Positions 1 through 10,061 of a stretch of 64,000 nucleotides of DNA are shown here, piece by piece. The translations under genes and the position numbers were made by a program. The stretch lies in assembly GCA_963971575.1 (NCBI GenBank), contig OZ020616.1:33460306-33524305 (forward strand), read 5' to 3'. Under the pieces are notes generated by a model. That model saw only the letters and a list, made by a program, of their open reading frames with translations, was not told the DNA's origin and did not search any database. This DNA comes from Liopterus haemorrhoidalis. Its lineage: Eukaryota; Arthropoda; Insecta; Coleoptera; Dytiscidae. Position 1 is the stretch's first letter, and the number at the start of each line of letters is the position of its first letter.

Positions 1-270
1 AGAAAAATAATTATTTTAAAAAATATTTGGTTTTGATGAAAGTAAGAAAAATGTGACTTGTTTTTCTGTATTATTATTTTTTCAATGCTTTATTATTTTT
101 TTATTTCTACGATTTGTAGGACAAGATTTACAATATCCCACTGCAAACTCTATACAGATGGCAGAACATAACGACTACACTAAATAATTCAAGAATTATC
201 AGTAGCTCTAAAACAATGGTTTCTGTTTATTTATCACATTAAAATATCATTTACCTTTTAGTTTAGGTTA

Positions 271-950
271 GATTCACCTTAAAAGCACTATCTTAGGTTA
301 TGGTTGATAAATGTTTATTTTTTTTTTTTTTTTATAAACCACCTAAAAATAAATTGTATTTTAACTGTTCTGTGCAGGGCTACGGACAGTGATTCACCTT
401 AAAAGCACAATCTTAGGTTATGGTTGATAACTGTTTATTTTATTTTTTATAAACCACCTAAAAATAAATTGTATTTTAACTGTTCTGTGCAGGGCTAGGG
501 ACAGTGATTCACCTTAAAAGCACTATCTTAGGTTATGGTTGATAACTGTTTATTTTTTTTTTATAAACCACCTAAAAATAAATTGTATTTTAACTGTTCT
601 GTGCAGGGCTAGGGACAGTCATTCACCTTAAAAGCACTATCTTAGGTTATGGTTGATAACTGTTTATTTTTTTTTTTTTTATAAACCACCTAAAAATAAA
701 TTGTATTTTAACTGTTCTGTGCAGGGCTAGGGACAGTGATTCACCTTAAAAGCACTATCTTAGGTTATGGTTGATAACTGTTTATTTTTTTTTTATAAAC
801 CACCTAAAAATAAATTGTATTTTAACTGTTCTGTGCAGGGCCAGGGACAGTGATTCACCTTAAAAGCACTATCTTAGGTTATGGTTGATAACTGTTTATT
901 TTATTTTTTTTATAAACCACCTAAAAATAAATTGTGTTTTAAAAGTTCTG
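271..950. repeat. Tandem array, 6 units of 114-120 bp
   Basis: Units start at 271, 391, 506, 620, 738 and 852, each opening with GATTCACCTTAAAAGCAC. Each contains a variable T-run and ends with GCAGGGCTAGGGACAGT. Unit length varies mainly through the T-run. The last unit is degenerate. The array runs directly into a segment (about 960-1000) shared with the TTAGG-bearing foldback elements at 16.7 kb and 49.5 kb. Confidence 0.9.
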
Positions 951-1006
951 CACAGTCCCACCTGTTTAGAATCTCTGTATATTGAACAAATGACGTGTGT
1001 GTGACG

Positions 1007-1659
1007 CATGCGCAGTGTTCAGTGGGATATTGTAAATCTACCCCCTGATTTGAGATATAGTGTAAGTACGCTTTTTTCCGTGTGCCCTTTTTGCCGTGTG
1101 TGTATTTTTTCATGTGTGCTTTTTTCCATGTGCGTATTAATCCGTGTGCGTTTTTTCCGTGTGCGTATTTTTATATTATATAAGAAAATGGAAAATTAAT
1201 TTTAATAAATATATTTTAAATTTAACGTCTCAAATCGTTTTTAGTTTTAACATTATAAATATAATGCACTGAGTGAAAATGAATCGTTTTCCCATCTTAA
1301 AAAGTTAATGAATTAATAATTCGGAATAATGCTCATTATTTGTCCAGTTTTTAATAATGGGCGAAGAGTTGATTCAATTTGAATTGGATGAAGTTAGGCG
1401 TATGGCTAGAGAAAGAAGTCTGAGGTGTCGAGCAAGTTCCACATTAAGGTAATGATTTGTTTGCCAACACAGTTGGCAACGGGTGCACTAGTTAAATAAA
1501 TAAAATAGTCTATTTCATCAGTAAACATTTGTTTGATCATTTGATTAATTGTTTTTATTTTTTTTATTTTTTTCTATTTTTCTACCTATTTTATTATTAT
1601 AATTATTATTTTTTTTAGCCTTTATTTTACATCAAATAGACATTTATGTGGCACAGGTA
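1007..1659. other. Intergenic/intronic AT-rich sequence with short repeats
   Basis: From 1067 to 1172 there are imperfect 15-18 bp units of the type TTTTTTCCGTGTGCG. Bases 1205-1320 match 52850-52947, so this is a dispersed repeat. The rest is low-complexity AT sequence. No gene was recognised. Confidence 0.6.
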
Positions 1660-3006
1660 TACGAGGGGTGATCGGAAAGTTTACAGAACGAATTAAAAGA
1701 GTTGCGCGCACATGTTGTTGATATTTTGGTTTTGAAAACCTAATCTTTCACATAACTGCAGTCAAATTCCCAGACTGATCGTGCATACAATATAGCCCTG
1801 ACAGTGAACTAAAGCGACTAATTACGTACATTTTCTTAATCACGAATAAAATCGAGTTTCATGTAGTGATAAAACCAGAGCCGTAGCAACGCCCTGGCAT
1901 CGGGGCAAGCGTACTTGTATTTCTGAGGTAAGAACCTTTTTTGCCCTCCTTAAATAAGATAAAAAAAAATAAAAAGCGCGCTATTTTAGGTTAAATTAAT
2001 TTATTTGCTGAGGGCGCCAAATATATTGCTACGGCTCTGGATAAAACATTTCTTTTAAATGCTAAAGATATAAAAACGGATTTCATGATGAGTCTGCTCC
2101 TTCATATACAACAGTTGTAAATTGGATTGGAGAATTGAAATGCGCTCGAGCACAAAGGTTGCACCACGTTCTGGTAGGCCGAAAACAGCTACCGATAAAG
2201 AGATGTTAGAAAAGTCCACAGAATAGTGATGAAAGATCGCCGACTAAACAAACTTTGCTAACAAACGACCAAAACCAAGTGCGTATGACCATTTCTCAGC
2301 AAAGTCTGGACAAAGTTCAAGCGCAATGTAAAAGATTTTTTGTGACGTTTTGTAACTGTCGATGAAACGTGGATACATCACTACACCCCGGAGGCCAAAG
2401 AACAATCAAAACAGTGGATAGCACACGGTAAACCAACTCCAAATAAGGCCAAAATGATACCATCAGCTGGTAAGGTTATGGCTACCGTTATTTGGGATTC
2501 CCGAGGAGTAATTTTTATCGACTACTTGCAACATGCGAGAACAATAACAAGTCAGTATTATGAGTCGTTATTCGACAGACTGAACGAATAAATCCAATCC
2601 ATAAGGCCTCATTTGGCAAATAAAAAAGTCTTGTTCCACCAAGATAACGCAACTTCCTACAAATCGGTAATTGCGATTGCGAAATTGCATGAATTACGAT
2701 TCGAATTAATCAAACATGCACCGTACTCGTCAGACTAGGCTCCCTCAGTTTTCTTTCTGTTTACAAAATTCAAAAAATGGTTGGCTGGAAATATATTCTC
2801 ATCATATATTGAAATCGTGGAAGCTATAAAGGGATATTTCGAGAGTATAGATAATTCTTATTTCTCTGAAGGAATGAAAGGTCTTGAAAAGCGTTGGTCT
2901 AAATGTATAGAGCTAAATGGAGACTATGTAGAAAAATAAATACAATTTTGCCCCAAAAATTTATGTTTTTTATCTCGTTCTAGAAACTTCCCATTCACCT
3001 CTCGTA
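1660..3006 (+). mobile_element. Dead mariner transposon with nested MITE
   Basis: TA-flanked element with imperfect ~30-bp inverted termini (left CGAGGGGTGATCGGAAAGTT, right the complement of a CGAGAGGTGAATGGGAAGTT-like end). The interior encodes a decayed D,D34D transposase. VTVDETWIHHYTPEAKEQSK is visible near 2347, FHQDNAT near 2634 and a degenerate PYSSD-stop-APSVFFLF near 2719. The third catalytic aspartate is changed to valine and stops and frameshifts are present, so it cannot encode an active enzyme. A 164-bp hAT-type MITE interrupts the 5' part. The C-terminal end reads through WSKCIELNGDY before the 3' TIR. Confidence 0.88.
1876..2039. mobile_element. 164-bp hAT-type MITE nested in mariner
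   Basis: Terminal inverted repeat CAGAGCCGTAGCAA...TTGCTACGGCTCTG, flanked by a perfect 8-bp duplication GATAAAAC (1868-1875 and 2040-2047). TSD length and the CAG start fit the hAT superfamily. It carries no coding capacity. Confidence 0.88.
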
Positions 3007-3693
3007 CATCTAATTTACATACCTTTCAAAATATGTAAAAATATATTGGATGTTCAATTTAAAATTTTCATAAATAATTGAATGTCTCTCTAATTGTTAC
3101 ATTTTTTTTTAATATAGACTATTTTATATCATATAGTACAGGGTTGCCCAAACAGTCGACCACGATCTACCGGTCGATCGCAGCGTGGTTTTAAGTAGAT
3201 TTTTAGTTTTTCTTGCTTCCATGTATTTAAAAACACATTTTATATACATAAAGTAAAAATTAAAACAAGCTTCTCACTAGCCTACGTTCAAATATCGTAT
3301 TGACATGTTTAATAAACATTGTATGTAAACGTTATATTATAGATTCTTATTTTTTCAATAAATTTAGGACCACCTTAACACATCCATTGCCCCCCATGGT
3401 ATTAACCTGTAGAGAAATTCAAATCAAAATTACTAAGGATAAAATGCTCGAAAAGTAACAGTCCGCACAATCGCTCACGTTTGCTTCAGCGAGATAAGTA
3501 ACTGGCAGTCTTGTGACAACCGTTGTAGAGAACGTATCTCTGTGAATAGTGTGTGACCCTGAGTTTGTGCAAGTTTATACAGCGCTTTTGCATGTGCAAA
3601 ATCGCATGTATACAACTATATAAAATAGACACGTGTTTTTATAAATTTAATATATGAATGTGCACAGTGTAGATACAATATAGTGCATTAAAA

Positions 3694-4899
3694 ATGTCTG
3701 TGATACAAGGGGTGGACCCTCAGTCCATCCCTTCAACATCACGTCAATCCGTAAAGAGGACAGCCACAGATGTGCTAAAAACGAATGCCAAAAAGACGAA
3801 TCTGTCATTCCAGTACAATGTGCCAACCAATAACACATATGACAGTCTCAGCGAGGAAGAAGATACAACTGATGCTGAGAACAGTGACCTAAGAACATCA
3901 AACAGAAGCCAACAACATTCAAAGGTACCACCCATTGTAGTCTACAGTTATTTCGCAGACCATGTTAATACAATAACTAGTCTTCAAAAGGATCTAAATG
4001 AAGAAATAGACCTAAAATACAAAGGACGGAGAATAATTGTGCTGACAAAAAATCTCTTAGATTATAATGAAGTTAAAAAAGAGCTAGATTTAGCGAATAT
4101 TCAGTATACGACAAAAACGCCTAAAAGTGAAAGAGAACTTAAGCTTATTATTAGAAATCTTCCTCCCAACATAAATAAAGACGAAATAATAGAAGACCTG
4201 AAAGCCAAAAATCTTCCTGTAATTAACGTATCGCAGATTACCAAGAAGGAAAATAACAAGATAGTCCATGCATACCCACTGTACATAGTGACCTTTGCAA
4301 AGGGTACAGATACCAGAACCATTGTGCAACATAAAAGAATCTGTTTCTGCATAATTCAGTGGGAGAAAATCAAGAACTCCGGGCCAACCCAATGCTATAG
4401 ATGTCAGGCTTTCGGACATATTGCAGTGAATTGTACCAAGGTACCGCGTTGCGTTATCTGCGGACAATTACACTTTACTAAAGAATGCCAGCAAAAAGAC
4501 AAAACACCTAATTGTGCTAACTGTGGCGAGAATCATCCTGCCAGCTACAGATTATGTAATAGGAGACCGAGACCCAACCTCAACCGTAATTCACCTCAAA
4601 TCCCTAAGCCACCAGCATTTAACAATAATTGTTTTCCTCCTCTAAATAAAAATGCCAGCCCCGAAAATAAAAACAGAAAAACACCAGTATGGCCAACATA
4701 CACAAATAACCAGTCTGAAAGTCCAACGTCCAGTATAAGTGAAGTATTAAATCTGATCAAAAGTCTTCTACAAAACTTTGACTTGCAGAGAACGATACAG
4801 AATATTAAAGTTTTAATGTCGCGATTAGCTGCAGCCCCTGATGGAACAAGTAAGCTGATGATCGTAGTTGATTTCGCAGTATCAATGTTTGGACCGTAA
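3694..4899 (+). CDS. Jockey-type ORF1, Gag-like nucleic-acid-binding protein
   Basis: 401 residues. The N-terminal third is polar and probably disordered. Residues ~150-190 contain IIRNLPPNINKDEIIEDLKA, which matches the PRE_C2HC region found before the zinc knuckles of Jockey-clade ORF1 proteins. Three zinc knuckles follow, with first cysteines at residues 234 (CYRCQAFGHIAVNC), 253 (CVICGQLHFTKEC) and 274 (CANCGENHPASYRLC). Such proteins bind LINE RNA and form the ribonucleoprotein. The C-terminus is Pro/Asn-rich. The stop overlaps the ORF2 start as TAATG, suggesting termination-reinitiation. ATG 3694 is the first in-frame start and gives a length normal for the clade. Confidence 0.93.
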   Translation: MSVIQGVDPQSIPSTSRQSVKRTATDVLKTNAKKTNLSFQYNVPTNNTYDSLSEEEDTTDAENSDLRTSNRSQQHSKVPPIVVYSYFADHVNTITSLQKDLNEEIDLKYKGRRIIVLTKNLLDYNEVKKELDLANIQYTTKTPKSERELKLIIRNLPPNINKDEIIEDLKAKNLPVINVSQITKKENNKIVHAYPLYIVTFAKGTDTRTIVQHKRICFCIIQWEKIKNSGPTQCYRCQAFGHIAVNCTKVPRCVICGQLHFTKECQQKDKTPNCANCGENHPASYRLCNRRPRPNLNRNSPQIPKPPAFNNNCFPPLNKNASPENKNRKTPVWPTYTNNQSESPTSSISEVLNLIKSLLQNFDLQRTIQNIKVLMSRLAAAPDGTSKLMIVVDFAVSMFGP

Positions 4900-7601
4900 T
4901 GGCGAACCACAAAAACTACCTAACAGTAATGAACTGGAATGCTCGGTCTATCCAGAATAAAACTCTAGAACTTGAACATGTACTACGGACTGAAGAAATC
5001 GACATTGCAGTTATTACTGAAACGCACTTAGATATGACAAATAAATTAAAATTCAGAGGATACTACATCTACCGTAAAGATAGGAACTCCATGGGAGGCG
5101 GAACAGCAATCCTCATCAAAAAAGGCATTAAACACGAAGAATATCCTCTACCTAACGTAAATCCTAACATAGACTCCGTATGCTTGAAAGCTGACACCAC
5201 CTTAGGACCAATCTACTTAATAGCAATATATATACCTCCAAAAACACCAATGACACAAAATGATATAACGAGTCTCTTGGCAATAGGTAATAAAGTTATT
5301 ATTGTAGGAGATTTTAATTGCAGACATGCAATGTGGAACTGCCACACTAATAATAGAAATGGCAAAATATTACAGAAACTATTAATGCAAAATACAAATC
5401 TAAAGCTATTAGCACCCGAGGAGCCTACTTATTACCCAACTAACAACCGAAGTAAACCAAGCGTTTTAGATATTGCCATTACCAGAAACAGTGTCAGTAC
5501 TTCGCAACCGGTAACAAAAACTATTTTAAGTTCGGATCACCTACCGGTATTTCTAAAACTCGGTGGTAGTGCCCAGTATAACCCCAAACTACTGATCTAC
5601 CAATATGCTAAAGCCAATTGGAAGGCATACAGAGCAGAAATAGAAGACAACACTCCACACAATGCACCAATTAATAGCCCACAAGACATCGACAAACTAT
5701 TAACTACCCTCACCGAGTTAATACCAATTGCCGCCGATAACCACATACCAAAGAGCGAAATATGCGCAAACCAACTGGAACTACCAAACAGCACAGCCGC
5801 CTTAATTAAATTAAAAAACTTCTTCCGAAAACAGTATCAGAAAACGAGAAATAGGCACTTCCATACATTATATAATAAGCTCAATAATATGGTTAAATTA
5901 GTACTTGTGAAAATGCGCAACGAAAACTGGAACAAATTTCTTTCTACGCTGCAACCTGAAAGCGGAAACTTGTGGAAAGTTTCAAAAACAATTTTAAAGA
6001 AATCCTCTGCTCTTCCACCCTTACTAAGAAATGGTATGTACAATTACTCAGATCAAGACAAAGCAAATGCTTTAGCGGATCAATTTGAAAGAGTACATAA
6101 ACAAAATATCGACCTTGGAACAACCAGCTTCACGAGTAAGGTAAGCAAACTTGTAAAGGAATATATCAACAAGAATATAATAGACCCAGAAAATGTCGAT
6201 ATTGCAACTCCTGAAGAACTCAAGCAGCTAATTAAGAATCTGAAAAACAAAAAATCACCAGGTCTTGACAACATATCACCACGACTACTTAAAAATCTTC
6301 CCCACAAAGCCATCATACTCCTAACAAGAATCATAAATAGCACTATGGTACATGGCTACTTTCCAAATGCGTGGAAAATAAGTAAAACTGTGCCTATTAA
6401 GAAACCAAATAAGTCGTCAGACTTACTATCTAGCTATAGACCCATTAGCCTGCTCAGTTCACTAAGTAAAGTAGCAGAGAAGGTCTATTTACGTAGAATT
6501 TATAACCAGCTAGATGCAGACACAAATGGCATAATACCAGAACAATTTGGATTTAGGAAAGCGCACTCTACTACGAGCCAACTAGCCAGATTAATAGACA
6601 AAATCACCTACGGATTTAACCAAAATAAATACACCGGAATGATTGCATTAGATATCGAAAAGGCGTTCGATACTGTCTGGCACGAAGGTCTAATTTTCAA
6701 AATAGTAAAGCTAAAATTCCCACCATATCTTATCCATTTATTAAAATCTTACATCCAAGACCGATATTTCCAAACAGTCATTAATAACTGCAAATCATCT
6801 ACACGAAAAATTGTAGCAGGCGTCCCACAAGGCTCAATCCTAGGTCCAATTCTCTTCTGCATATTCATAAACGACCTTCCACGCATGAATAATGTGTCTT
6901 ACTCTCTGTATGCTGATGACACCGCCATCTTTACTCAGTCCTGGAGAATAGACACCATCATAAGAAGGCTTCAACAAGCGACAGAGAAAATCTTAAAATA
7001 TATGCAGAGATGGAAAATAAAAATAAATGAAACTAAAACTGAAGCTATTCTGTTTACCAGAAGAAGACCCGTTTTGACTCGGAACATTAGCATACAGGGA
7101 GCCGACATAGAATGGTCTCCCACAGTCAAGTACTTAGGTGTTCATCTAGATCATAGACTGAATTTTACAAATCACTGCAAACAACGTTGCCAGCTAGCAA
7201 CTGCGTGCATGGGTAACCTGTTCCCAATCTTAAACAGGAGATCAGGACTCGAGCAGCGAAATAAAATTCTATTATATAAAACAATAATCATGCCAACTCT
7301 AATATACGCATGTCCTGTCTGGAGCAACACATCCAACATCAATTACAGGAAGCTACAGATTGTGCAAAACAAATGCCTAAGACTAACAGGAAACTATCCC
7401 AGGTACAAAAGAATTAGTGAAATGCACGATGAGTTAAATATAACCTTCATAAAAGACGTAATCTACAAAATGACAGAAAAGTTCTTTTCTAAGTGCCTTG
7501 TGAGTGACTATCCCCTAATCCGTGATATTGGTAATTATGAAATAAATGAACTGCCATTTAAAAAGTACAAACACAGACTTACTAAACATATTCTTATGTG
7601 A
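4899..7601 (+). CDS. Jockey-type ORF2, APE endonuclease and reverse transcriptase
   Basis: 900 residues. Residues 8-220 form an APE-like endonuclease, which nicks target DNA. Visible landmarks are MNWNARSIQ (Asn14), Glu41 in TETHL, GDFN at 137-140 and SDHLPV with Asp213/His214. The reverse transcriptase spans about residues 440-760 with YRPISLLSSLSKVAEK, QFGFRKAHST, LDIEKAFDTVWHEG (Asp585, Asp591), VPQGSILGPILF and the catalytic YADD at 671-674, then VKYLGVHLD. A thumb-like C-terminal region (LLYKTIIMPTLIYACPVW) follows; no RNase H domain is seen. This domain order is that of the Jockey clade. No stops or frameshifts interrupt it. Start codon 4899 overlaps the ORF1 stop by one base. Confidence 0.95.
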   Translation: MANHKNYLTVMNWNARSIQNKTLELEHVLRTEEIDIAVITETHLDMTNKLKFRGYYIYRKDRNSMGGGTAILIKKGIKHEEYPLPNVNPNIDSVCLKADTTLGPIYLIAIYIPPKTPMTQNDITSLLAIGNKVIIVGDFNCRHAMWNCHTNNRNGKILQKLLMQNTNLKLLAPEEPTYYPTNNRSKPSVLDIAITRNSVSTSQPVTKTILSSDHLPVFLKLGGSAQYNPKLLIYQYAKANWKAYRAEIEDNTPHNAPINSPQDIDKLLTTLTELIPIAADNHIPKSEICANQLELPNSTAALIKLKNFFRKQYQKTRNRHFHTLYNKLNNMVKLVLVKMRNENWNKFLSTLQPESGNLWKVSKTILKKSSALPPLLRNGMYNYSDQDKANALADQFERVHKQNIDLGTTSFTSKVSKLVKEYINKNIIDPENVDIATPEELKQLIKNLKNKKSPGLDNISPRLLKNLPHKAIILLTRIINSTMVHGYFPNAWKISKTVPIKKPNKSSDLLSSYRPISLLSSLSKVAEKVYLRRIYNQLDADTNGIIPEQFGFRKAHSTTSQLARLIDKITYGFNQNKYTGMIALDIEKAFDTVWHEGLIFKIVKLKFPPYLIHLLKSYIQDRYFQTVINNCKSSTRKIVAGVPQGSILGPILFCIFINDLPRMNNVSYSLYADDTAIFTQSWRIDTIIRRLQQATEKILKYMQRWKIKINETKTEAILFTRRRPVLTRNISIQGADIEWSPTVKYLGVHLDHRLNFTNHCKQRCQLATACMGNLFPILNRRSGLEQRNKILLYKTIIMPTLIYACPVWSNTSNINYRKLQIVQNKCLRLTGNYPRYKRISEMHDELNITFIKDVIYKMTEKFFSKCLVSDYPLIRDIGNYEINELPFKKYKHRLTKHILM

Positions 7602-8720
7602 GCATGAGTGCCTTAAAACTTAGTGGTAAAACAGTGCCAGAAAAGACTCTCAACATACGAAAATAGACTATAAAAGAATACGTGATATGTGATATAGGTT
7701 TTTTGTTAAAAATTTTTCCCTATGCTTACTAATTAAGTTAAAACTATATTGTAAATTAGTACTACCACTTAGAATAAGAAGTTTAAGTTTATGAATAACA
7801 TTTTTCGGTACTTAAACATGTAATTGTTAACTAGTTATAAGTAACTGTAGTCAATAAATAATCTTCAAAAAAAAAAAAAAGTAACTGGCAAGATGATAGC
7901 TTGGGGCAATGTAATATAAAATTTTCCTAAATTTTCCGTAACGAAGATTGGTGATCGCACATCAAAAAGCCACTAATTTTTAAAAATACACCGAAAGAAA
8001 AACCTTATCTTAACATATGCTAACCAAGAAAACTTAAAAACAAAGAACTATTTTCTAATCATCTTGCATATAATTCGTTGGCGATCAAGGTGTTAACCGT
8101 CGGGTTAAAAGTGTAGCCTTGGAGGGCCTATGAAGATTCTTCCTAAACATTTTTTTGTAAATTTTGTTTAGCGTATTAGATTATTTTTACATGAAAAACA
8201 GCTTTAAAATTGCAATATGTATTTTTTTTTCAAAAGCTTTTTCCCAATGGAGGACCTTCCCCCCCCCCCCGTGACCGGCTACGCATTCTAGTCAATCGTG
8301 GTAACAATATATCAATATATATAAAAAAAGTAGATCCCAAATACAAAACGGTGGAACAGTCCTGATATAGTATCAATAATCTATCAAATTTAAATTATAT
8401 CATATCTGCATTAATAACGAGGTTGTGCATTGGGTAATGTAACTTTAACCACCCTGTATTTAAAAACATATCTCAAGACTAGACGATTCCGTTAATCGAC
8501 GGAGATACTATATATTAATAAAATAACAACGTCATACTCATCCATCTTATGGCCAACCACAAAGTAAACAAAGTTCCGATATGTCATTTTATTAAATATT
8601 TAATTCATTATAATTAATCTTTACGATATTCTCGCGTTTTATTGCTTAATATATACAGTTTTATCATAGCTCCATAATCGTTAAATACAAAACGTAAAAG
8701 TTTATAAGATAAATTCTTAC

Positions 8721-8889
8721 CTCGCACGTGCTTAGTGGAGATTTTCCAGTTCTTAACACATCTGCGACAGACTTTGGCATCATCGAGTACAGTAGTTCAT
8801 CTCCTCGTTTTTTCCATTGATCAACAATATCATAATTCTTTTCTAATTCACTGGATCGTTGTTCTGCCTTTTCGAACATCAACTCTAAT
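8721..8889 (-). CDS. Soluble guanylyl cyclase exon, signalling helix
   Basis: A 169-bp exon separated from the preceding one by only 54 bp. The acceptor AG is at 8890-8891 and the donor GTAAGA at 8715-8720. The peptide runs from RLELMFEKAEQRSSELEKNY through WKKRGDELLYSMMPKSVADV to SPLSTCE. This is the heptad-rich signalling helix followed by the DELLYxMxPxxVAD motif that leads into the class III cyclase catalytic domain. The next exon would start the catalytic domain. It is not visible in 1-8720, where the sequence is occupied by a hAT/Jockey insertion and a mariner. Confidence 0.92.
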
Positions 8890-8943
8890 CTGTAACATTA
8901 ATAAACGTGAGATATTTAAATCAAAATTATGGTAATAACTTAC

Positions 8944-9051
8944 CTTGATCCATGTTGCCACCCTGCTAAAACCATTTCCTTGCTCATTCCATGGTGATTG
9001 AGGTCATTTAGATAAAGCCCCAAATTTGGTAGATCATCTAAGTCATTTATT
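8944..9051 (-). CDS. Soluble guanylyl cyclase exon, C-terminal HNOBA segment
   Basis: A 108-bp exon. The acceptor ends GTTACAG (AG at 9052-9053) and the donor is GTAAGT (8938-8943). With the two bases carried over from the 32.8-kb exon it reads INDLDDLPNLGLYLNDLNHH, then GMSKEMVLAGWQHGS. The L-x-D-L-x-x-H-x-x-S-x-E-x-V-L-A-G motif marks the end of the HNOBA domain in soluble guanylyl cyclases. The perfect phase match across a 23.8-kb intron is the main evidence that the exons flanking the large foldback element belong to one gene. Confidence 0.9.
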
Positions 9052-9169
9052 CTGTAACAAATGACTTTATAACAGCGGGAAACATTTGTTTACTTACTCA
9101 TTTCATTGCACAAAACAATAATTTAAGGATAAATGAAAAAATTTGATAGAGAATTGACAAAAAAAAGAT

Positions 9170-10061
9170 TGTAAGGAAAGTTATTTTGGTATTTTTTCAG
9201 AAATATCCTAATTAAATTCAATATAATGATTCACTTAGAATAATATATATTAAATGATAAAGAAATAATGTATTTCTTAAAAAAAGGCATTTAAAATAAG
9301 TGCAGACATGTTTATTAGTCCCTAATATTATGATCAGGAACTCGTAAATTCTATAGTAGTTCACAAAAATATCAAATTAATAGATTAGCTGTATTCGGAC
9401 CATATGTAACCACACATCATAACTGTCGTCTAACTTTTGAGTTAAAACAGGTGAGCAAGTTACAGGCTGTGCGGTGACAATTTAGAGTTAAACAGTTTTA
9501 GCCTCTCGAGGCTTTCAGTTTTGTTCATGGTGGGTTATAATAATTCCGTATTTACATTAGTGTAGTGTTCAGCTAAATAATGGAGAGACAATATTTCAAA
9601 ATGTACGAGAAATAATTGGTATTTGAAGAGAGATTGGTATAGTGAAGGATTTTTGTCCACTGGAGTAGTTAGAATTAACCGTCAGGATTAGGGTCTGATA
9701 TTAAAGAGCCTTTTATGTGGTTTAATGTTTGTGAATGTGTAGTTTTTTTTAATTTAGCTACCTTCGATAATTTGTAAGTTTAAGTGTAGAATAATATAAA
9801 GAGTAAACAGTAATCGTAATTAAAGAAGTTTAATTAAAATGGTGATTTTAATTGAAATACTCCTAAATCCAGCCTAAGAAACATAACGACCAGTCAGCGG
9901 GCGTAAGTTTTTATCCAAACCGCTAGCGTATTTAGAACTCATTAGGTGGGAGACCTTGATTTTGAGGGATATACAGAGTAAGTACAAATGCAGTATATCA
10001 ATATTATATTCAAATAAATTCGACCGTGACTACAATGCATATGCAAGGAGGCTTCCCACAC
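9170..10061 (+). mobile_element. Degenerate LTR copy related to the 28.1-kb solo LTR
   Basis: Starts TGTAAGGAAAGTTATTTTGG and follows the solo LTR at 28129-29265 in order: the GACATGTTTATTA segment, the TTAGTGTAGTG segment and GGGAGACCTTGATTTTGAGG with GAGTAAGTACAAATG. Several indels separate the two. The terminal CCTCCCTTACA end is missing. It is an older, 3'-truncated copy in the same orientation. Confidence 0.6.

Larger units (their letters stand above)
3508..7880 (+). mobile_element. Full-length Jockey-clade non-LTR retrotransposon
   Basis: A 4.37-kb insertion with a 10-bp target duplication GTAACTGGCA (3498-3507 and 7881-7890), a 186-bp 5' leader, two intact ORFs, a short 3' UTR with AATAAA near 7853 and a 14-A tail. 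Because CA is shared by the TSD and the element start, the 5' end could be 3506 (CAGTC...). Perfect TSD, homogeneous A tail and uninterrupted ORFs point to a recent insertion of a potentially active copy. The parental site lies inside a hAT-like element. Confidence 0.93.
3139..8364. mobile_element. hAT-like element interrupted by a Jockey-type LINE
   Basis: Begins CAGGGTTGCCCAAACAGTC and ends GTGGAACAGTCCTG. It is flanked by a perfect 8-bp duplication ATATAGTA at 3131-3138 and 8365-8372. The termini are short and only partly complementary (CAGG...CCTG), as in many degraded hAT elements. Apart from the LINE at 3508-7880, only about 370 bp of left and 480 bp of right non-coding sequence remain. 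No transposase was recognised, so it is a non-autonomous or internally deleted copy. An 11-C run lies at about 8260. Confidence 0.7.
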
